A DNA stretch of 64,000 nucleotides. It comes from Hyalella azteca. Taxonomy: Eukaryota > Arthropoda > Malacostraca > Amphipoda > Hyalellidae. The notes below the pieces were generated by a model that worked only from the letters and a program-made list of their open reading frames with translations, searched no databases and was not told the origin of the DNA. This document shows, in pieces, positions 54,366-64,000 of this stretch. How positions within the stretch are numbered: position 1 is the stretch's first letter; each line of letters starts with the position of its first letter. The stretch is from contig NW_025945745.1 of assembly GCF_000764305.2 (NCBI RefSeq), positions 1-64,000 of the forward strand, written 5' to 3'. The translations under genes and the position numbers were made by a program.

Positions 54366-55920
54366 CTACTTAGCTTCGCCGCTAATCAGTAAAAGTGTTA
54401 ATTCTGCAGAAAGAATCGCCGCAAAGTTGAGGGCTCTATATTCCGGATTTCCATTAATAGGCACAGAGTTTACTGCTCATTAGTCTACATTACCATTACG
54501 AGCCGCAAAATTGGCGGCTTCTTAGTCCGCATTTTGATTAAGAGCCGCAAAATTGACGCGGAGTTGATGCAGCTAATAATAATGACAAATGTAGTATAAT
54601 AACAATGGGGATATGCTCAATGAATTCTCTGAAACATAATCTGCTTATCGCTGACCTCCGAATGGCAGGTGTTAATCTCATGCTCCTGGAGCTCTAAATA
54701 TCTCAGTCGGAACAACATTAAATTTGATCTCGATCTCGACAAGTATTTTTACTCCGGAAACCTTAATATAATTGGCAGCGCTTCGGTGAACAGGATTATG
54801 ATACGTCAGTCATTGTCTGCTCGCGTCGCAATGATTAATTCGCCGATGTTTTTTAACGAAAGCACAGCAAAATACATCAGAGGATTGAGAAATTATGATT
54901 TGCGTTTACCTGGAATTCCACGCTATGCAGATTATTCGGGCGCTCCGATTTTAAGTTAAGTGATGTAAAACAAGTGAACGTTTATAACTGCCATATCGAG
55001 GTACAGCTCGGGCTCGAACTCATATCAAAAAGTAAATAAGTTTGAAAGATTTCAGAACAAATTTTTGTTACTTCGTCATATAATTAACTGTTCAGATAAA
55101 AAATTCTTACAATTGAACGAACATATGTTTTGTGCTCCTTCTATTCACATCTGTGCTTTAAAGACAACTTCTCCCCCATAAATGAAATCGTTGGCAGGAT
55201 GAAGTGCTTCAACAAAACTTGCACACTAAAAGGCTGCTCTGCTACAACGGCTCGTTGGACTCAAGGCAACGCTGCAATAAAATGTTCTTTGTCTCTGCAG
55301 AGGAGCCCCGAGGTAACTTGACGATTTAAAGAAGTTCCAGGAAGACGTCCAGATTATTTTAATTGCCGCTATCGCCGCTTAAATTGCAAGTCTCCATCGA
55401 ACAAAGCGCCGTGAAATTTATTGCCTCATTCAAATGAGGCTTCCGTGCGTCGTAACTCTCCGCTGATGTGCTCGTATTTCACTGCAGCCACGTTTGTTAT
55501 GCGCTGCACAAACACTTGTGATAGACGCCGCTGCTGTTATTGTAGCGTGGCCGCTGCACAAAACGATCAAATCTGTCCCGAGTAGCCCCGGTTGACGGTA
55601 CCTTGCTCCATACAAACGTTACAAAGCTAATGAATAGACTTATCAATAATTGTTTACCCAAAAATCCCTAAGTGGTAAACACCACCTTGGCCTGTTGGCC
55701 ATTATTGAAGGCAATAAGTGCCCTTTTTAGCCATCCATTATGAACCATATACTGTTATTGTTAGTAGGCTAATTGCAACATAAAAAATAACACTTCAAAA
55801 AGACAAAAAAGCTGAAAAAAATAAAAAATAAATTAAAAAATCATGAAAAAATAAAAAAATCAATTTTTTATTTTTTTTTTTATTTTTTTACAAAAATAAA
55901 AAAAAAAATCACCAACCCTG
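54366..55920. other. Unrecognised sequence, ending in A/T low-complexity
   Basis: The composition is less AT-rich up to about 55640, with words such as GAGCCGCAAAATTG repeated near 54500 and 54542. The 96-codon ORF at 54669-54959 has no motif I know. 55785-55910 is poly-A/T, able to form a long A:T hairpin. Confidence 0.4.
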
Positions 55921-56080
55921 CTTATGAGGAGGCATATTCCCACACAATGTTATCAAATCTTGTATTGAAGCTCCCAAGAAATAATTACAAATAAGAACTA
56001 AATGTGATAAACTGACATAACCTCAGTTCTTCCTCTGCATAGTAACAATTGATTAGTGAGGCACATGGAATCTGGCTTAC

Positions 56081-56216
56081 CTTCAGACTTTACTTTGCTG
56101 CCACCAGGAGACGCTTGAGTGAGGCTCTGCTCTGGGCATCTGCCCTTCCTGACTGCAGCATCAGAAAGTTGGTTTAGCGCTCCACAGCATTCCTTGGTAA
56201 TGGATGCCATCATCAA
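56081..56216 (-). CDS. First exon of a zinc-finger gene, copy 2
   Basis: The exon runs from ATG 56216 (MMASITKECCGALNQLSDAA...) for 45 codons plus one base, to the donor GAAG/GTAAGCC at 56080. It is longer at the N-terminus and in frame, unlike the copy at 18486-18594. Intron sequence downstream also matches that locus (56060-55920 against 18460-18394 and 17016-16960), without the Penelope insertion. No matching second exon is seen in the window below 55.9 kb, so the gene may be broken or have long introns. Confidence 0.55.
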
Positions 56217-56229
56217 ATGAAATGATAAT

Positions 56230-57395
56230 TATGAATCACAGAGTTCAGTTTTTAATCTAATTTTGGCATCGATGGTAATATAAATTTAGGGATACACAAA
56301 ATTGTAGAGAGCAATAAAGGCTCAAAAGAAATTTCTTAAGAGTTCCATTCATGGAGGTGCAAACTACAAGCCCAGCACACTGGGCTAACAGAGTGTAAAC
56401 TTGTGATGGCACTGGCAGCAAGCCTAGGGGGAAGGGGAAGAGAAGGGGAAGGGGGAGAAGTGATTTATTAGTGAATAAATTAATTGAAAAAAAGAGCATT
56501 TTATTGCGTGTGTGTGAACAATTATGGCACACAGGTCTTTCATTAACATATGCATAACTTGCACCATCCAAAGCTAAGTAAAAAATTTATAAGAGATATG
56601 TAGAAGGTGGGCTTATTCTATACTGTATTTATTCTGTGCGCTGTAAACTCCAGAAATTTGGACATACAATAGCATGTTTTTTGAGTTGGTGAAAGGATTT
56701 ATATAAGATTGACCAAGAAGCACTGGTTACATGGGCAGTTTGGTGATCTTTGTAACATCAGCCTCCACAGGAATTCGAGGGGTACGGGTGTCTCCTCTTC
56801 TCTCAAAGCTAACCCTCATCCCATCCCCTACCCACCCCAATTGTAAACAATCTTCTGTCTTTTGAACCTCACAGCCGATGGCAGTATGAGGGCTTATTGT
56901 ATAGCATACTTTTGTTCCTCACCTATCTAATTTTACTATAGATATAGTAATTTATGTGCCATACCATTTACATAAATAGATACTGTTAAACAGTTAACAG
57001 AACATATCAAAATCAAAACAATTGCTTCTGCTGGTAATCATTAAACAGTACAATATATAGACAGGGGCTTATTTGTGTTCTTAAATAATTTGTGTGTGTG
57101 TACGGCTTGAAGGTGAAGAAGTAGTCAAGAGATAACCACTCGTTACACCTGGACTCAGCAGAAAGTTTCAGCATCAAGTGTCAATGATCCTTGAAGGATC
57201 TATTAGCTGGGCTTCCAGATTTGATCACAAGTAAATTCAGGGTGGTGCTCATGCACTACAGGGAAGTCAGACGATTTGTTTGCATTAAATAGGTGATTGT
57301 TGCTCTTATAATTGCATGTTGAATCTTTCTGTGGTAGTTGCCTCCTCCAAGAAGTATTCATACAGTTAGATGGTGCACACCCATGGCTCGAGTAG
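56230..57395. other. Non-coding stretch upstream of the zinc-finger exon
   Basis: Up to 56335 it matches 18620-18740. Beyond that, nothing is recognised except a short purine-rich tract (GGGGAAGGGG repeats, 56425-56460). Confidence 0.4.
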
Positions 57396-57399
57396 TAGT

Positions 57400-57640
57400 G
57401 ATCAGCAACTGACGCTCCAGGCAGTACCACAGGCATGCCAGGAAAAAATGCTCCACAGTATCATCCACCCCACAATGCAAGCACATGGGAGTGTCAGCCA
57501 TGCCAAATCGATGGAGGTACGACCGAACACCAACATGACCCAATCGAAGACGAGTAAGTACCACAGCAGCACGACAAGAGCAACTGGCAACCCATGGAAC
57601 AGGACTGACTGACTTGTTATTGTGGTGCACACACTGCCAG
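57400..57640 (-). pseudogene. LINE C-terminal fragment
   Basis: The minus frame reads RLRLGHVGVRSYLHRFGMAD and CLHCGVDDTVEHFFLAC, closely resembling RLRIGHAGVRSHLHRF and CITCSTTDTNEHFLLQC of the element at 52621. It is the post-RNase H zinc-binding tail; the RNase H domain itself is not recognisable. Confidence 0.8.
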
Positions 57641-57749
57641 TTAACACATAGGGAGAATAAAACAAGACAATGGTGATCCATGACTGTAAATTCAGACGCT
57701 TTACACATAGGACAGTGTACACAGGACTGCTCAATTGTCACATCCAATA

Positions 57750-58235
57750 TTCCACCTAATGAAATGTCCTTCTCATTAGAACTATTTGTTTAGTTCATAA
57801 GCATAACTATTAATTGAGAGAATAATGATTTTAAAAGAATTTCAGAAAATTAATGAGCTAAAAAAACTTCAGGGTAGTAGAGTTATATCTAGATTAAAAA
57901 ACAAATAATTATAATATGGTATGGCAATCATAACAGTGTATAATACATTAATCATTCAATATTCATGAATCCAAATACTTTGCAGGCTCCAAATTCTTGC
58001 AAGTAAAATGATTTCATATGCTCTTTCATGCTTTCTTCCCAGAATGTTTTTTCCATTTCAATATGTTCCATATGCATGTCTTACCGCAAATTTGAACATA
58101 ATTATCTAAAAGTCGCTCACTACTAATGCTCACTACTATGCCCAAGCCGCTAAGATGCAGACCAAAGTCAATGAGTAAGCAGGCAGATGGACTGGCCACA
58201 TGGTAAAGTTTTGTATTGCTGTAAAACAACTGCTC
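57750..58235. other. Non-coding stretch, nothing recognised
   Basis: AT-rich, short ORFs only. Confidence 0.5.
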
Positions 58236-58239
58236 ATTC

Positions 58240-58470
58240 AGGACAGTGGCAACATGCAGGGCAGAAAAGTCTTAATTTTTTTTTCTGAAATATCAAGGCT
58301 CTACTATCATACAATTACAGTAGGTATGAAATCTCATGGCTCTAATGTAATGTATTTTTGTTTGATTGAAAAAATTGTGGTTGCACTCTGCAAACATGCT
58401 GTTTCATGGTTCAAAAAAATCCAGTTGCAGCTCACCAAGTGGATATATTCCATGCCTGGCAACACGGTCT
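58240..58470. repeat. Dispersed repeat, relative of 2760-2960
   Basis: CAGTAGGTATGAAATCT and TTTGTTTGATTGAAAAAATTG are shared in the same order. The longer ORF through it (58200-58673) has no motif. Confidence 0.6.
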
Positions 58471-58950
58471 TCACATTGCATTGTTACAGTGAAATGCAGT
58501 CTAGATTGTACTGCGACCTTGTTGTTTGCATCGCCTTAATTAATGTCAGTTATTGGACCACTGACAGCAGTTGTCAGCCAATCATCCGTGCAAACAATAG
58601 ACAAGAAAGACTGGTGGATGGCAGCCATGTAGGATGCAATGTACTTGCAAGCCAACTTAACGTTCAAAGATGATCCAAGGTTCCTGTGTCTTGCTGCCAG
58701 GTTAACGAGTCAAACGGCAGCCGCTGAGTGAGTACTCTTCCAAGCATTTTTCAGTGAGCAGGTGCACAATGGAAGGAGCATCTAAAATGACACAATCAGC
58801 ACCTGCTTCACCAATGCACTTGGCAATGTGCTTATTGAAGCTCCAATGAAGCGCACAGGCAAAACGCAGCACATCCACTCCATATCTATCTGTCCTCATA
58901 TGCACCAAACTACTTGACCACCAGCCTTCTGAACTCTACCCCCAGCCAGC
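58471..58950 (-). other. Unidentified region with a short open frame
   Basis: The minus frame 58908-58702 (MVHMRTDRYGVDVLRFACAL...) is 68 residues and looks protein-like in composition, with LHWSFNKHIAKCIGEAGADC, but I cannot assign it. Sequence beyond its stop is in closed frames. Confidence 0.25.
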
Positions 58951-58961
58951 ATTCAGTGGTT

Positions 58962-59300
58962 GAATCAACGTTGAATCAACTACCTATTACAACATTGAGA
59001 TTGGAGTGAAAGGAGGCTTAGAATGAAAATTGAAGTAGCATCTTTCATGGAAAGTCGTACTGACATTACCATGCAATGTTGAATCAATGTTGCTACCACG
59101 ACGTTGCTGCAATGTTGAGTTCTCTGGTTGAATTGACATTGAAACAACTACATATTATGACGTTGAGATCGCGGTGAAAATAGGTTTAGATTGAAAATTG
59201 AGGCAACGTCTCTCATAAAACGTTGTACTGATGTTACAATGCAACGTTGAATCAATGTTGCTACTACGACATTGCTGCAAGATCAAATTCTCTAGTTGAA
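58962..59300. repeat. Two tandem ~170-bp units rich in TTGAATCAACGTTGA words
   Basis: Units 58962-59132 and 59133-59300 share CAACATTGAGAT, GAAAATTGA, GTACTGA and TTGAATCAATGTTGCTAC. The words TTGAATCAA and CAACGTTG are near-palindromic. Confidence 0.75.
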
Positions 59301-59639
59301 TCAATGTTGAAGAATCAACCTGTTTTTCATCAGCAGCTGGATTCTAACCCAGGATCACTGGAGATCACGCGACCTTGACCATGGTAGCTCACGTGCATGA
59401 GCAATAAAAATAAGCTAAAGAATTGCTCGACTCCTTGAAAATCTAAATGCACTCTCTGGTCATTAATTGTACTCATATATATATATTTCATTCAATGTTG
59501 GTGTGATAACATTAGTTCCATGCAGGTAAATAACTAAAAATTTGACGTACCGCTATTGACCTTTTTTTCAACATTGAAAGAAGGTCATTTTATGTCCTTT
59601 CCAGTTTTGGTCAGATATTGACCTTGATATGACATTTAA

Positions 59640-60335
59640 TTTTGATTGCTAAAAATTTGAACCCAAAATCAACCAATAATCAATGTTGCTTCAATGTCAG
59701 ATGCCTGCTGGGCCAGCAATCCCTCTAGTATTGTACTGCTTTGTACATGCCATCTGTACATGCATGCTTCAGAGGCGTCTCAAAAGCAGCCTGTCCACGT
59801 CCGTGTCCAAACAGGTAAGCAAAAAGGTTGGCGCTCAATGCACCCGTGCAAATAGAGGCCATGTACCTTGTCATCACTCATGTCGGTATTCACCAGTTTA
59901 AGAAAATGTGCCATATCCTAACTTATGGGGAGTAATTCAGCAGCATTGTTGCCAATGCCAAGCTTCTCATGCAGGATTGGAATTTTCCCACTTGTTTCTG
60001 AAATCTCGCAGCTCCAACATGACGAATTTTTAATACAATTGGAATCTTGTGGCTTAATTGTGCACTTTTGTTAACAATTAGATAGGAGGTAATTCATCTG
60101 GCGGAAATCTTGTGGTTCCAGAAATGGCGGGAAAGCTCTAGTAGTGGCCCTAAAGGTAGAGGTTTTCCACACTTGTTCTTGTATAGATTTCTAGTAAATG
60201 TTTTACTTTGGCGTTGGCCATCTTCAGTGGTCTGGAAAATATTTTGAGCTCACTAAGAATCTGAAGACTGGCCAGAGAATTATCCTAGTGGTGCAGTAAG
60301 TAATTGTTGCTCAATTGACACTTTAACAGTTGCAA
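59640..60335. repeat. 1.44-kb tandem duplication, copy 1
   Basis: It matches 61080-61775 at about 95 percent by eye, from AACCCAAAATCAACCAATAA through GCCTGCTGGGCCAGCAATCC to CAGTAAGTAATTGTTGCTCA. No protein family is recognised in it. Confidence 0.9.
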
Positions 60336-60349
60336 TCATGAAACATTAG

Positions 60350-61010
60350 TTCCATGCAGGTAAATAGCTAAAAATTCAACATACTGCTATTGACCTTTTT
60401 TTCAACAAATAAGGTTGTTTTATGTCCTTTCCAGTTTTGGTCAGATTTTGATGTTGACCGGACATTTAATTTTGGTTGTTCAGCATTTAAACCTGAAATC
60501 AACATTGATTGAACGTTTTAAAATAATAAGCATTCAACATACCAATATCAAAATTGTTTCAACATTGAAGTAAGATTGTTATAAATCCGTTCTAGTTTTG
60601 GTCAGATTTCGACATCGATTGCACATTTAATTTTGGTTGTTCATCATTTCATCCTGAAATCAACAATGATTAAACGTTTAAAAATATATAAATATTCAAC
60701 GTACCAATATAGACATAGTTCCAACATTGAAATAAGGTGGTTTTATGTATGTTCTAGTTTGTTTAATTTTGGTTGTTCATCATTTCAACCTGAAATCAAT
60801 ACTGATTCAATGTTTAAAAATTAGTACACATTCAACATACCAATATTGACATCATTTCAACATTGCAATTAGGTTGTTTTACATCCGTAAAACATATTTT
60901 GATGTTGAATGGATGTTTAATTTAGGTTGTTTTGCAATTCAACCTGAAATAAACATTGATTCAACATTTGAAAATTAGTAAAAATTCAACATACCAATAT
61001 TGACATTATT
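60350..61010 (+). repeat. Satellite-like array, ~140-160-bp units
   Basis: About five units are anchored on ATTCAACATACCAATATTGA, with TTTTGGTCAGATTT and ATTTAATTTTGGTTGTTC following. A further partial unit lies before copy 1 of the duplication (59520-59650), so the array and the duplicated block probably amplified together. Confidence 0.8.
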
Positions 61011-61079
61011 TCAACATTGGAATAAGGTTGTTGTGCGTCCCTTCCAGTGTTGGTCAGATTTTGATGTTGATATGACATA

Positions 61080-61775
61080 TGATTTTGATTGTTCAACATT
61101 TGAACCCAAAATCAACCAATAATCAATGTTGCTTCAACATCAGGTGCCTGCTGGGCCAGCAATCCCTCTAGTACTGTACTGTTTTGTACATGCCATCTGT
61201 ACATGCATGCTTCAGAGGCAGTCTCGAAAGCAGCCTGTCCACGTATGTATCCAAACAGGTGAGCAAAAAGGTTGGCGCTTAAAGCACCTGTGCAAATAGA
61301 GGCCATGTACCTTGTCATCACTCATGTCGGTATTCACCAGATTAAGAAAATGTGCAATATCCTAACTTATGGGGAGTAATTCAGCATCATTATTGCCAAT
61401 GCCAAGCTTCACATGCAGGATTGGAATTTTCCCACTTGTTTCTGAAATCTCGTAGCTCCAACATGACGAATTTTTAATACAATTGGAATCTTGTGGCCCA
61501 ATTGTGCACTTTTGTTAACAATTAGATAGGAGGTAATTCATCTGGCAGAAATCTTGTGGATCCAGAAATGGCGGGAAAGCTCTAGTAGCGGCCCTAAAGG
61601 TAGAGGTTTTCCACACTTGTTCTTGTGTAGATTTCTAGTAAATGTTTTACTTTGGCATTGGCCATCTTCAGTGGTCTGGAAAATATTTCGAGCTCACTAA
61701 GAATCTGAAGACTGGCCAGAGAATTATCCTAGTGGTGCAGTAAGTAATTGTTGCTCAATTGAGACTTTAACAGTT
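61080..61775. repeat. 1.44-kb tandem duplication, copy 2
   Basis: See 59640-60335. Small differences include GGCGTCTC against GGCAGTCTC, which changes any reading frame, so the short minus ORF at 61112-61321 is not conserved. Confidence 0.9.
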
Positions 61776-61779
61776 GCAA

Positions 61780-64000
61780 TCATGGTCTACTTAGAGGTCA
61801 TGACCATTATGCGCAACCTTGTTTTTGTTAATTTAAAATCCTTTAATGGAATCTGGAGGGAAGGTGAGTTCAGCCTACCTGCAAAAAAACACAACCTTTA
61901 ACAAATGACCACAACCAGATTAGTGTTTTTAGTTGATTGATGCCCTTCTCAATTAGTGTTTTAGTTGATTGATGCCCTTATGAATTCTCAACAAACAATG
62001 TTCATCATGAGAGCATACCATTTATGATTTATCTCTATACTAATTTAGCACCTTCGTAGATCAAGGCAAACATTTAGTAGATTGATCCATCACCCCTTGC
62101 ACACATTTTAATGCAACAATTAGATTTTCTATACTAAAAATTGCCTTCACACTAATTACGTGAAAGAAAGAAGGGTTGCATCATAGAAATATCAACATAA
62201 TTTGATACAAATTAAATTTAATTGAATAAAAAATATTTTCTACAATTGCAGGTGCTTTTAGTAGATTTGAGACAGATGATATATAGAGCAGAGTTTGAGA
62301 TTCTCCAATTAAAGTGTGGATATTGGACTTTGTTGTGTCCATGGCCAACTTACAAGAGTTTTGGCATCAATACCAGACCATGAAATCTGAAAGGGAAAAG
62401 ATTCATACAACCATTTATAATCTTCATATTATATAAAGCCTAAGTGCCATACCCAGGATGATGCAGTTTTCAGCAGATTAATCCAGTGTACACAAGGCTC
62501 TGAACCATATATAGGGGCAAAGCAGAGAGTTTTTTAGACACTCCCTCGAGCAGGGTGGAATTCTAAGATTAGTAGTTCAATTAAAAAAAGCATTCTGCCT
62601 TAAAATAATGTTCCAGGCAACTAGAAATGGGTTTGCAGGCCATCAGAAATCGGCTTTGGCATCTTACTCTCCACGGAGTGCAACACTTATAACTCAACAC
62701 TATAACTTGACTGACGCATGGTGCCATCTACTGAGAGAGCAGCAAAGTAGAGTGAGGCTCGACACAATTCTGCCACCTTGACCGCCAAAAGATGGCGCTG
62801 TGCTAATGTCAACAAAGCTATTGTGAACCCTACCTCCTAGCATCCCTTGCTTAGTTCTAGAATTATTATAGTTCTCACTATTCACTGCATTTGCCGCTTG
62901 CAGTCTTTCAGATTTTCAACTATTTGCTAAATAGTTGGCTGAAGACTGGTGAACATTTAAAATGCAATAATTTCAAGCCAAAAGTGTTGGCAAGATCTTC
63001 TTAAGGTATAAATTTGGCTGCTGATGCATTACCAGAGATCTTACAATATTCACCAACTTTCTGCACCCTGGATGGATTGAGTCGAAGTTCATTTTTTAGT
63101 CCTATAAGTAGTCCAGTAACGCAGTGTGCAATTTTAGGAAGTGCTTGGGCATTTAGCCCCAGCACTCCAGCAGGCAGACTGTAATGCTCCAACCATGAGG
63201 CCGGCGGGGGGTGCAATTAGAGGGCTCTAGAGGAACGGTGGTAGCTCTAGCGGGATAAACCTATATCTAGGATTTTTTCCTGCTACTAGGTTTTTCACTT
63301 ACAACTTGATCTTAATCTATATTTTTTCAGAATGGTGCACTGAAAGCATAGATTAATCAATAATTATTGTCTAGAAATGGAGAACTCCTATGGAGACTTA
63401 TGCAATAGAGCCATTTACACAAGATATGAAGGTAGATTACTGGATGCAAGACATGCTGATACTGATACAGCTGTTGTTTACAAGGGGGATGGGGAGGAAT
63501 GATAATTGTACTATGTTAAATAACTGTTAAAAAAATTGAAAATATGTTAAATTGTTGTTTATTTTCATCCCTACATATCCACACTCATTCATATGTCAAC
63601 AACAAGGATTTATTACTATGAATTACACGTTAGGAGAAATCTAGGTATAGTCTAGGTTTTTCAAAAAAATTGTTCAATCTACCAATGAAGACTAGTTTAC
63701 TCAGTAATCAGTAATCCACTCAAGAAAATGGAGACTGGAGATGTTAAAAATGTAACAAAAGTTGTCACCACTGCGCACTAAGCATGTGAGACCATGTATT
63801 TAATTTTATAATTATTGGTCACGACTTGAGGGAATAAAACATGGCTAAAGGGAGAGCAGGTGTAGGGAAGGTTCAGGGCCAGGCTGGCCCACGCTAATGC
63901 TCATGTGCTTTTGTCCAACCAGTTCAGTGCACGTCAACATGCACATTGCATGCATGTTCACAAATGCTATTCATGTCCTACAAATTGTGAACGTAGGTAA
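61780..64000. other. Non-coding end of the window with repeat fragments
   Basis: Fragments recognised are the MITE left end near 62517-62555 (GCAAAGCAGAGAGTTTTTTA), a relative of the 233-bp unit at 62900-63070, and a MITE interior at 63087-63118. TTAGTGTTTTTAGTTGATTG is duplicated at 61920 and 61955. No gene is supported. Confidence 0.5.

Noticed and set aside
1..64000. A new defence, toxin or metabolic gene system
   Set aside because: I found no linked set of unknown coding genes. The unusual content is structural (foldbacks, inverted Penelope-like insertions, minisatellites), and I saw no evidence for a new multi-gene system.

Overview
The window is eukaryotic nuclear DNA, AT-rich, intron-bearing and dominated by transposable elements. 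There is no bacterial gene organisation, no rRNA and no CRISPR. The mixture points to an arthropod genome: C2H2 zinc-finger gene exons, an APE/RNase H LINE, Penelope-like elements, a Ty3/gypsy relic, Tc1/mariner relics, hAT-like MITEs and foldback elements. A crustacean or hemipteran is possible, but the sequence alone does not settle the species.

Layout. 1-8 kb: nested MITEs, a hAT-like element with a foldback element inside it, palindromes, and the first copy (5.2-7.9 kb) of a diverged segmental duplication carrying two expanded minisatellites. 8.3-18.6 kb, minus strand: exons of a C2H2 zinc-finger gene or gene cluster, mixed with tandemly repeated intron-like sequence, a Tc1 fragment, a tandem array carrying a MITE, and Penelope-like element A. 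19.6-24.7 kb: a mariner relic, two tRNA-derived SINEs and a gutted gypsy element. 24.8-27 kb: Penelope-like element B, an inverted composite. 27.4-28.9 kb: a LINE fragment. 30.2-33.5 kb: a near-perfect 165-bp inverted repeat, then a TTAA-flanked foldback element that contains Penelope-like element C. 34.6-38.5 kb: the longest LINE copy (gag-like ORF1, endonuclease and partial RT). 38.5-39.1 kb: a Penelope-type RT fragment of another lineage. 39-47 kb: mostly non-coding, with minisatellites. 47.4-51.2 kb: the second copy of the 5-8 kb duplication, carrying its own foldback and SINE insertions. 52.6-54.4 kb: a LINE RT/RNase H fragment broken by sequencing adapter. 56.1 kb: another copy of the zinc-finger gene's first exon. 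57.4 kb: a LINE tail. 59-61.8 kb: tandem satellite-like DNA and a 1.4-kb tandem duplication.

The only plausible host coding sequence is the set of zinc-finger exons, whose splice sites and phases fit one another. Everything else recognisable is transposon-derived and decayed. The most informative points are: a 38-bp Nextera mate-pair junction adapter assembled into the sequence at 53976-54013; several insertions dated by target-site duplications and by empty sites in paralogous copies inside the same window; and three Penelope-like insertions, all inverted, all ending in the same hammerhead-like motif.
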